Positions 18,957 to 26,347 of a stretch of 52,165 bases of DNA are shown piece by piece. Numbering within the stretch: position 1 is the stretch's first letter; every line of letters starts with the position of its first letter. The stretch is from Deltaproteobacteria bacterium. Its GTDB lineage: Bacteria > Myxococcota > B64-G9. The notes under the pieces are model-generated. The model was given only the letters and a program-made list of their open reading frames with translations, did not search any database and was not told the origin of the DNA. The stretch spans positions 1 to 52,165 of the forward strand of contig JAFDKH010000008.1 of the NCBI GenBank assembly GCA_019307065.1, written 5' to 3'. Both the position numbers and the translations under genes were made by a program.

Positions 18957-19265
18957 TCATAAATAATGAGGATCAAAACTGATGTAAAAAAACAAGCTAT
19001 CACATTATCTTAAAGCCAAAGTGAATGGAAGCGTCGCATGACTGTTAGAAGGAAAATTCAATATAGTCTTATAAGTCGATTGCGTATTTCTATTTTTATT
19101 TATAACTCAGGGCTTCAATTAGCTGTATGTTGTCGGGACGTCATTAAATTACATTCATATTGGATTCGTTCCGGTGCCGGGGTTTACCGACAGGAAACAT
19201 TCTGTTAGAGTGCAAAAAGCAGTTTTGAGTTGCATAAATTCCACGGGGGCTTTGGAGGCCAACCA
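18957..19265. promoter_or_regulatory. 309-bp divergent intergenic region
   Basis: AT-rich spacer between the leftward MopE-repeat gene and the rightward third protease gene. Apart from the promoter at 19183-19211 I see no reading frame, hairpin with a T-run, or sigma-54 element. A promoter for the leftward pair must lie here, but I could not pick one with confidence. Confidence 0.4.
19183..19211 (+). promoter_or_regulatory. sigma-70-type promoter of the third protease gene
   Basis: TTTACC (19183-19188), a 17-nt spacer and TAGAGT (19206-19211), preceded by CCGGGG, mirror the promoter at 9400. The ATG is at 19266, with GGAGG shortly before it. Confidence 0.55.
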
Positions 19266-20828
19266 ATGCGATTGAGTGCATTAACCCTGGTGATGTCCTT
19301 GCTGCTGGTCGGCTGTGGTGATTCGGATCGAGTAAATGTAGGTCAATACGGTCTTCCTATCATTAATGGCACCAATGACACCAATCCTGACCATGCTGCC
19401 GTAGTCGCCTTGACCGTGAAATACGGTTCACACTATATTTTCTGTACGGGTACCTTGATCTCGAGAGATGTCGTGCTAACCGCCGCCCATTGCTTGACTG
19501 ACCAGAGTACCAACTCATTCTACGTAGTCTTCGGCAATAACATGTTAAACGTGACCGAGCGCAGGGTCGCCGATTTCGACCAACACCCCCTATATGTCTC
19601 GCAACAATATCCTTACGACATCGGAGTTGTCCGGCTTCAAACTGATGCGCCGGCAAGTGTCACGCCAATTCCGTATTTGCCGCACAATATCGGTTTGAAC
19701 CAACTGGATATCAACAAGCCCATGGAGTTCGTCGGTTTCGGCGAGGATGAGAACAGAAACACCGGTGTCAAGCTGACCGTGACCAACGATCTCAACTGGC
19801 TGTGTACCAACAGCAGCGGTTGCAATGTGGGGCCCGGCTACTGGGCCGCCATGAATACCAATTGCCAGGATCAGCAACCCGGGGGACCCTGTTCGGGTGA
19901 CAGCGGCGGGCCGGCATTCATTACCCGCGATGGACAGGAGTACGTTGCAGGAATCACTTCATACGGAGATGAAAACTGCGCTTATTATGGTTGCAGCACG
20001 ACCGTCGACGAATACGAATCGTTCATCATCGACTATGTCGGTGGGGAAAATGGCGCTTCGTGTACTTCGAGCAGCCAGTGCGACTCGGGGAATTGCGTCG
20101 ACGGCGTGTGCTGCGCGACTACCTGTCCGGGCGAGTGCATGGCCTGCAACGTGGGCGGTTCCTGGGGCACTTGCGTAACTGTTCCCAACGGGACTGGCTG
20201 CCCCGATTCAAACCAGTGTAATGGAACCGAAACCTGCCAAAATGGAGTCTGCGCTAGCGGCCAGCCGCTCGATTGCAGCAACGCCAACAAATGCACCGAT
20301 GATGATTGTGCTCCCGCCTCGGGTTGTTTATACAGCCCGATGCCGGATGGAACCAATTGCGCCAATGCCAACATCTGTGACGGGCAGGAAAAATGTGTCA
20401 GCGGCATATGTCAGCCGGGCATTGCAGCCGATTGCGACGATCATAACCCCTGCACTCAAGACTCGTGTGTGAGTTCAATGGGTTGCCAGTATGCACATGT
20501 AGCCGACGGAACATCATGCGGCGGCGGCCAATGCGGAACTGCAACCTGCACAGCCGGCGAGTGCGTCGCAAGTGACCAAACCCTGTGTGAAGACAACAAT
20601 CCTTGCACCAAGGATTGGTGCAATCCCGAAACCGGTTGCGAACACGTAAACCTTCAATATGGCTATGCCTGTGGTGAGTGTTTGATGTGCAATGAGGGTC
20701 AATGCGTCGAAGCACCGGACTGTGAAGCTTCATCAGGGTGTGGCTGCAGTCACTCGAGCAGCCCGGTTGCCTCCGGCTTGGGATTTTTATTGCTCATGTT
20801 AGGATTGGTTTTAAGGCGCCGGCGATGA
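19266..20828 (+). CDS. trypsin-fold serine protease lipoprotein with Cys-rich stalk and MYXO-CTERM-like tail, 520 aa
   Basis: Third S1A paralogue. The start at 19266 is chosen over the in-frame ATG at 19230 because GGAGG precedes it and the signal LLLVGCGDS begins at once. The catalytic domain opens with IINGTND and carries LTAAHC, YDIGVVRL (catalytic Asp) and PGGPCSGDSGGPA. The S1 position is Gly, as in the other two. The Cys-rich stalk repeats CDSGNCVDGVCC and CNGTETCQNGVC, close to those of the first protease. The tail SGCGCSHSS, a hydrophobic helix and RRRR is the most canonical MYXO-CTERM-like signal of the three. The stop overlaps the next start as ATGA, so the protease and the following protein are made together. 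Confidence 0.85.
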   Translation: MRLSALTLVMSLLLVGCGDSDRVNVGQYGLPIINGTNDTNPDHAAVVALTVKYGSHYIFCTGTLISRDVVLTAAHCLTDQSTNSFYVVFGNNMLNVTERRVADFDQHPLYVSQQYPYDIGVVRLQTDAPASVTPIPYLPHNIGLNQLDINKPMEFVGFGEDENRNTGVKLTVTNDLNWLCTNSSGCNVGPGYWAAMNTNCQDQQPGGPCSGDSGGPAFITRDGQEYVAGITSYGDENCAYYGCSTTVDEYESFIIDYVGGENGASCTSSSQCDSGNCVDGVCCATTCPGECMACNVGGSWGTCVTVPNGTGCPDSNQCNGTETCQNGVCASGQPLDCSNANKCTDDDCAPASGCLYSPMPDGTNCANANICDGQEKCVSGICQPGIAADCDDHNPCTQDSCVSSMGCQYAHVADGTSCGGGQCGTATCTAGECVASDQTLCEDNNPCTKDWCNPETGCEHVNLQYGYACGECLMCNEGQCVEAPDCEASSGCGCSHSSSPVASGLGFLLLMLGLVLRRRR

Positions 20829-23041
20829 GAGATTCAGGCCAGGTCTTTGTCTGGCTGTCAGTTCTTCTGTTTTTCAACCCGGTTTTGGCCGGTCAAAAGG
20901 ATTTCAAGCCCCGAGTAGAAAAAATTGTGCCGGCTATTGGGGAGCAATTCGATCTGACCCTGTTGGCGGCCGGCCAGCCCGAAGATCGTTTCAAGCGCGC
21001 TATTCAACTCAAGGGATCGTTGCCGGCCCTTGGCAAGCTTGATCCGTTTCAGCATATGGATCAAATCACCAGCTGGCTGGGAGTATTGGCAATTGTGGAA
21101 TCGGCAGTTGCCGGAAGTAAAGAGGTGCCCGAGGCCTGGGACCTCGAATTGACCAGGTTGTATCACGACTTTTCGGTTTTGGAGCAGGGTTTGGGAATCT
21201 TTCGTTCGGCCATGGCGATTGTGGCCCTGCAACCGAACGGCGCCCAGCTGCCGGCCGTCAAATTTTCCAATCAGCTGATCGATTTGGTGTCCTACTCGAG
21301 AGACGCTATTCGCTGGATTGCTTCGAGAAGACTGAAAAACAATCCCGGCCCGGCCCTGCGGACTGCGTTGCTCGAAGGCCTGGTGACTGTCAATCTACGT
21401 GAAGGAAAATATCAGGCCATGCAAATGGCGGCGGCTACTTTATGTGACATCAAGCCCTCTGATGGCTGCATTATTTTAGAAGCCGAAGCCTTGTTCGAGT
21501 TGGGCAAGATTACTAAAGGAGACCAGCTTCTCAAACGAGTCGGCCCCAAAGCTTACGCCTATGACGTTGGGCGGGCAAAGTTGCGCAGGCAATTGGCAGT
21601 CGCCCGCAAAGCTATGGCCGTAAAGAGTACTCCGGCGGCCATGGCCAAAGTGGCTCAGACGATGGTCGAGCTAAAAGAACTGTGGAGAATAAACAAGAAT
21701 TTCCAAGAAGCACAGGTCATCAAGGCCGCTCACCCAAGACTGGACGAGGCCTATATCCAGGCCGCCATGGGGCATGGCCTCGATTATAAAAAAGCCTGGG
21801 CTTTCGGAACTCGAGTTAAATCGCGGTCACCGACTCCGGCTTTTTTATCGCGGCGCATTGGGGCCGGTCTGATGTTGATCATGAGTCAGTTCTACTCGAC
21901 AGGCGGTGCTTCCCGGACAGATAAGGCAGTATTGGCTTCGATCAAAAACGATCTCAAGCTGTTTAGAAAAACCGATGCCCGACTGGCGGATCTGACCTCG
22001 ATCTACCTGGCTCTTATTGGCTATATCACCGGTGATATGGGCGATCTGCAGGCCCTGAAAAAGATGGCTAAGAAGTTCAATGAGTTCAATCGTGCCTATC
22101 CGAAAGATCTGGCCGGTGTTCAAATTATCTATGTATTGGCCCAACTGGGTAAAGAAGGTCCGGACGCCTGGCAAGTAATTCAGCACTATAGAAAAGCGCT
22201 CGGTAAATCGCCGGCCGGGGCTGGTTTCTTGGTTGTCTATGCCGGAGCGGCAATCAAGCGGGCGCTAAGAACCAAAAAGGCCGAGCCAATTACCGAGGTT
22301 CTCGATTTTCTGGACAAACAAGCCGGGCATGAAACCGACCCGGCCCTTAAACTCTGGCGGGCGCATCTGTTGGCGGCCAAGGGATTGGTGGCGCCCGAAT
22401 CTGCATTGGCAGGCAGTTTACAACTGGCTGTAAGTTCGTATGGTGAAGCCATAAACGCCTGGGGAAATGCTTCCGAGTCAAGCAGAGATCCCGGCACGCT
22501 CTGTGATGCGGTGGCCAGTGTTTGCACTTTGATTATGCAAGGCGGATCACTCGCTGAGGCCCAGGGTCTTTTGAAGCAGGTCAATCCGGTCTGCGGGACA
22601 TATCCGGCGACGGCTGCCATTGGGGTCTTGTTGGATGTGGCTGATGCCAAGAAGTCCAGCCAAAAGCAGACAGTCTTGCAGCTGTTGAGTAAACTGGAAG
22701 AGCATTTGCCTAGCCACCAGGCCCGTATTCAGACGTTGTTGTGGCTGGGTGCTATTGCTGAAGCTGGTGATGACAAAAAGGCTGCCGATGAATATTATAT
22801 AAAAGCTGCAAAAATTATCAGGGACCAACGAGCCAAGGGAGCGCTGGCCTTGCTTGCGCCGGACCTGCGTTCGATGGTGGCTTTTTCCGGTGCCTTCAAC
22901 ATGGGGGTTGGATACTCGAGTAACAGCCCGTTTGGTCTGGTAATCGAAGTGACGGTTAGTACGCGTGTGGTTCTCTTTCCGCCGGCGATTGTCGACGAGA
23001 AAAAAATGGCTGCCTATCTGTCCGGCCTGGCCAAGAAATAA
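20825..23041 (+). CDS. secreted helical protein of unknown function, 738 aa
   Basis: Not recognised. The ATG at 20825 overlaps the protease stop (ATGA). An in-frame upstream start at 20738 would lie inside the protease tail and lose the signal peptide, so it is rejected. Residues 1-22 (VFVWLSVLLFFNPVLAGQK) are an export signal without an obvious lipobox. The rest is almost entirely helical, Ala/Leu-rich, with degenerate TPR/SEL1-like spacing (for example LFELGKITKGDQLLKRVG, LQALKKMAKKFNEFNRAYP, DEYYIKAAKIIRDQ). No catalytic motif is visible. The coupling suggests a dedicated partner of the third protease, such as a chaperone, inhibitor or scaffold. Confidence 0.65.
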   Translation: MRDSGQVFVWLSVLLFFNPVLAGQKDFKPRVEKIVPAIGEQFDLTLLAAGQPEDRFKRAIQLKGSLPALGKLDPFQHMDQITSWLGVLAIVESAVAGSKEVPEAWDLELTRLYHDFSVLEQGLGIFRSAMAIVALQPNGAQLPAVKFSNQLIDLVSYSRDAIRWIASRRLKNNPGPALRTALLEGLVTVNLREGKYQAMQMAAATLCDIKPSDGCIILEAEALFELGKITKGDQLLKRVGPKAYAYDVGRAKLRRQLAVARKAMAVKSTPAAMAKVAQTMVELKELWRINKNFQEAQVIKAAHPRLDEAYIQAAMGHGLDYKKAWAFGTRVKSRSPTPAFLSRRIGAGLMLIMSQFYSTGGASRTDKAVLASIKNDLKLFRKTDARLADLTSIYLALIGYITGDMGDLQALKKMAKKFNEFNRAYPKDLAGVQIIYVLAQLGKEGPDAWQVIQHYRKALGKSPAGAGFLVVYAGAAIKRALRTKKAEPITEVLDFLDKQAGHETDPALKLWRAHLLAAKGLVAPESALAGSLQLAVSSYGEAINAWGNASESSRDPGTLCDAVASVCTLIMQGGSLAEAQGLLKQVNPVCGTYPATAAIGVLLDVADAKKSSQKQTVLQLLSKLEEHLPSHQARIQTLLWLGAIAEAGDDKKAADEYYIKAAKIIRDQRAKGALALLAPDLRSMVAFSGAFNMGVGYSSNSPFGLVIEVTVSTRVVLFPPAIVDEKKMAAYLSGLAKK

Positions 23042-23131
23042 AGTCGTAAAAATAAATAGATCCATTGCATGATTGGTTCGTCGGTATCTGGGAATGAAAA
23101 GCTACCTGTTTTTTTAGCCAAGGAGGGCATG

Positions 23132-24097
23132 ATGAGCTGGACTTGCCCACATTGCAGCGAGACTATTGAAGAGCCCGAATCCGGGAGCATTCGTTTTTGC
23201 CTTCACTGTGGTGAACCATCAGAGTCAGAACCTATGGATAGTAGTGCTGCGCGACTGGACAGGCTGCTTCGGGTTGTCATGGTTTTTTTCGGTTTGAGCT
23301 GGCTGGTATGGTTCTTCATACCCTTTGGCCGGGCTAGCTTCGGTCTTGTCATGTCATGGGATTTACTGGCCAATCGAGAAGGCTTGGCCTATCTGGTTTC
23401 CTGGCCGCTCATGTTGGGCCTGTTGATCCTGGTGTTGGGGGCCGTAGCTCCCTTTCCGGGTTGGCTGCGCTCGGGCACGGCCGCCATCTTAGGGACCGCT
23501 TTTCTGATCATAATGGGCGTCGAAGAGCCTGGCGGACCCCTGGGCAGGGATATAAGTTTTGCCTTCGTCGGCGGAGGGGTCTGGATTTTGATGTTTCCGG
23601 TTGTTGGAGCAGGTTTGCTGCTGCGGACCAGGGTGGCTCGCTCTGTAACTGCCCGAGTTCTCATTGGAATAAGTATCTTATTCGGTCTGGTTGCTTACCT
23701 TACGAGTGCCGAGGGGCAGACGACCCTGGTTGGTGCTTTGCTACGCTATCTTGGGGAAGGTGAGGCAGTCCAGGCCATTAGCCGCATTCTGATTTTACTG
23801 CCGTTGTTTTTACTCCTGGCTGCCACAGTTGCGTTCAGAATGCCCAACGGCAAGGATGATCCGGCAGCCAAGTGGGTGTCGATTCTTTCCTGGATCTGGT
23901 TGTTGTACTTGCCCGTCTTCCTCTTGATCCACGGCTTGATGCTCTGGGTGTCCGAAGGCAGCGGTTATTACTTCTTGATGTTTTTCAGGCTTGCATTTTA
24001 TCTGGGCGGAATTATTGCAGTCTTGATGCTGTCAGCTTCCTGGTTGGCAGGTTATATTCCCGCACGATTGATTCCCTTACTCAAGCGAAATACGTAA
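23132..24097 (+). CDS. zinc-ribbon multi-pass membrane protein, about 321 aa
   Basis: An N-terminal zinc ribbon (CPHC at residues 5-8, CLHC about 20 residues on) is followed by a short acidic linker and about seven or eight hydrophobic helices (first near LRVVMVFFGLSWLVWFFIPF, last near AVLMLSASWLAGYIP). The start is ATG 23132. AAGGAGG lies 6 nt before it, and the ATG immediately upstream (23129) is too close to that site. An older frame start at 23069 has no ribosome site. I do not recognise a transporter or enzyme family. Zinc-ribbon membrane proteins of this shape are common but uncharacterised. It stands alone between the protease unit and the vWA genes. Confidence 0.7.
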   Translation: MSWTCPHCSETIEEPESGSIRFCLHCGEPSESEPMDSSAARLDRLLRVVMVFFGLSWLVWFFIPFGRASFGLVMSWDLLANREGLAYLVSWPLMLGLLILVLGAVAPFPGWLRSGTAAILGTAFLIIMGVEEPGGPLGRDISFAFVGGGVWILMFPVVGAGLLLRTRVARSVTARVLIGISILFGLVAYLTSAEGQTTLVGALLRYLGEGEAVQAISRILILLPLFLLLAATVAFRMPNGKDDPAAKWVSILSWIWLLYLPVFLLIHGLMLWVSEGSGYYFLMFFRLAFYLGGIIAVLMLSASWLAGYIPARLIPLLKRNT

Positions 24098-24181
24098 ATA
24101 GACGCGACCTACCTTGACGGTTTGTGATCTTCAAGGCTACACTCAAGTAGTAATGGATCAGTACATATCAAGGAGGCAGCC

Positions 24182-25276
24182 ATGAGGAAGTGTTTGTTTC
24201 CATGCGCGGTGTTGATTATAGGAATGTTGGCCTTATTCGGTTTGCCGGCCTGTAGTAGTTCCTCAAACGGCAGCGGGGATGGTAGTAATGATGACGGAAG
24301 CAACAACTCCGATGGCAACTCAGACGGCAGCAGCAACGGCGACATCAACAAAGATGGTGCCGTAGGCCCCGGAGACCTGCCGATTTGTGACGAGTTCGAG
24401 ATCCAGGCCGGGTCGATCCCACCCAATTTGTTATTGGTAGTTGATAAATCCGGGTCGATGGACTATGCCACCGCTGCTGGATCTAACCGCAAAAAGATCG
24501 ACGATGCCAAAGCTGCCCTGACCATGCTGCTTACTGAGGGCGACGGCAAGATTCGGTTTGGCTGGCTGCCGTATCCGATCGGCAGTGAATGCACACCGGG
24601 AGTAGTCACGGTCGAATGCGCCGACGACTCGGTCAGTGCTATTCAGATTCTTGTCAATACCTTGAGAGCCAACGGCGGTACGCCGACCGGCGAATCATTG
24701 AACAATGCCAACAGCTATACCGGTCTCCACGATGAGGGGCGTAATAACTTCGTCGTACTACTTACCGATGGTATGCCGACCTGCCCGAATGGCGACGGAA
24801 GGACGGAGAACGCGGCCGACAACGCCCTGGCTTTAACGGCTGTTGAGAGCTTGCATGCCGCCGGGATCGATACTTTCGTGATTGGCCTGGGCGAGGATAT
24901 AAACAACAGCAATCCCGACCTGCTCAACGACATGGCTGAGGCCGGCGGGCGTCCCCGGGCTGCGGCGGTCAAATACTATCAGGCCAACAGTTTAGCCGAT
25001 CTCGAAGCTGCCCTGCAGGACATCGGCGGAATGGTAATCGGCTGTAATTTGAGTCTCGATACGGAACCCGAGTATCCCAATTGGCTATGGGTGTTTTTCT
25101 GCGATGTAAACGGAGAGAATTGCGTAGCCCAGAGTCGCGATAGAGATCATGTCAACGGATGGGATTACAACGACGCTAACAACCAGATTAACTTCTACGG
25201 GCCAATGTGTGACCAGTTGCGGGCCGGAACGATCGAACACCTTGAAGTCTTGATGGGTTGCGCCCCGCCGGATTAA
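24182..25276 (+). CDS. von Willebrand factor A domain lipoprotein, 364 aa
   Basis: Lipoprotein signal with FGLPACSSSS, then a low-complexity Ser/Asn/Gly/Asp linker (about residues 23-60) that would hold the domain off the membrane. The vWA domain (about 80-290) carries the MIDAS site DKSGSM in NLLLVVDKSGSMDY, a TGES threonine segment and the acidic strand VVLLTDGMPTCPNGDG. The C-terminal 75 residues (CNLSLDTEPEYPNWLWVFF and NQINFYGPMCDQL, ending MGCAPPD) form a small Cys-containing domain shared with the next gene. AAGGAGGCAGCC gives a strong ribosome site. vWA domains bind protein ligands through a metal ion. The ligand is unknown. Confidence 0.8.
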   Translation: MRKCLFPCAVLIIGMLALFGLPACSSSSNGSGDGSNDDGSNNSDGNSDGSSNGDINKDGAVGPGDLPICDEFEIQAGSIPPNLLLVVDKSGSMDYATAAGSNRKKIDDAKAALTMLLTEGDGKIRFGWLPYPIGSECTPGVVTVECADDSVSAIQILVNTLRANGGTPTGESLNNANSYTGLHDEGRNNFVVLLTDGMPTCPNGDGRTENAADNALALTAVESLHAAGIDTFVIGLGEDINNSNPDLLNDMAEAGGRPRAAAVKYYQANSLADLEAALQDIGGMVIGCNLSLDTEPEYPNWLWVFFCDVNGENCVAQSRDRDHVNGWDYNDANNQINFYGPMCDQLRAGTIEHLEVLMGCAPPD

Positions 25277-25291
25277 TAGGAAATTCTTTTC

Positions 25292-26338
25292 ATGAGAGTT
25301 TTACGGATTCTATTATTGGGGATGGTCCCGGTTGCGCTCTGGGCCGTCCTTGTTTGGGTACCGGCCTGTTCTGAAAATGGATCTGCTGACCAGGATGGAA
25401 ACGGGCTCAATGACGGGGTTTCAGACGGCAACCCTGACGGTTCCGGAAACGCTGACAGCCCGGGAGACACAAACGGGGCCGATTTTCTAGTTTGCGACGA
25501 AGAGGTTCTCGATGCCAGCCCGCTATCCAACCTTTTACTGGTGGTTGATAAATCAGCCAGCATGAACGATCCGACCGCAGGCAGCGATCCTGATCGCACC
25601 AAAGTGATGGATCTGCGAGACGCAGTCAACTTCCTGCTCGACGAATATGATGGCAAGATCCGATTCGGCTGGATGCCTTTTCCCAATCAGGATGACTGCG
25701 ACCCCGGGGTAGTGTCGGTCGATGTCGGCGATGATTCGGCTTCAACTATAAGGATGCTGGTCAATGCCTTTGTTGCCTGGGGCAAGACGCCGACCGGCGA
25801 GACGCTCAGCAATGCCGCCGCTTATGAAGGCTTACAGGATCTTCAGCGCAACAATTTCGTAGTCTTAGTGACTGACGGCCTGCCGACCTGTCCTAACGGC
25901 GGCGGCCAGGCAGATAGCGACCTGGCCCTGGCCGGAGTGCAACAGCTCAAGGTTCAGGGAATCGATACATTCGTAATCGGGCTGGGAGAGGACATTAACA
26001 GTTCTAACCCGCAGCTGTTGACAGATATGGCTCTGGCCGGCGGAACGAACAACTATCACCCGGCCAGCTCACTCGATCAGCTCAAAGCAGCCTTCGAAGA
26101 GATTGGCAAGGCGATTTTCGACTGCAACCTGAGCCTCGAGGTTGTTCCCGAGACTCCGGACTGGATCTGGGTCTATTTCGACGGCCAGCCGGTCTCGCGC
26201 GATCGCAATCATCAGAACGGATTCGATTACAACGGGATTCTGAACCAGATTGATTTTTATGGCCCGGCCTGCGACAGGTTGCTGAATGGAGAAGTCAGCG
26301 AGATCGAGGTGAAAATGGGATGTGCCCCGCCTGATTGA
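25292..26338 (+). CDS. von Willebrand factor A domain lipoprotein, 348 aa (paralogue)
   Basis: Tandem copy of the preceding gene, 15 nt downstream. Lipobox VPACSEN, then an Asp/Gly/Asn-rich linker. The vWA domain has MIDAS DKSASM, so the middle Gly of the usual DxSGS is Ala, although the metal-binding Asp and Ser remain. VVLVTDGLPTCPNGGG, the TGET threonine loop and GLGEDINSSNPQLL also align with the first copy. The last 75 residues share CNLSLEVVPETPDWIWVYF, QIDFYGPACDRL and MGCAPPD. It converges on the TonB-receptor operon with only 9 nt between the two stop codons. Both copies look intact. Confidence 0.8.
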   Translation: MRVLRILLLGMVPVALWAVLVWVPACSENGSADQDGNGLNDGVSDGNPDGSGNADSPGDTNGADFLVCDEEVLDASPLSNLLLVVDKSASMNDPTAGSDPDRTKVMDLRDAVNFLLDEYDGKIRFGWMPFPNQDDCDPGVVSVDVGDDSASTIRMLVNAFVAWGKTPTGETLSNAAAYEGLQDLQRNNFVVLVTDGLPTCPNGGGQADSDLALAGVQQLKVQGIDTFVIGLGEDINSSNPQLLTDMALAGGTNNYHPASSLDQLKAAFEEIGKAIFDCNLSLEVVPETPDWIWVYFDGQPVSRDRNHQNGFDYNGILNQIDFYGPACDRLLNGEVSEIEVKMGCAPPD

Positions 26339-26347
26339 TATTTGCCT

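Noticed and set aside
24109-24145. CCTTGA/TCAAGG hairpin after the zinc-ribbon membrane gene as a terminator
   Set aside because: Six-base arms with a long loop and no T-run.
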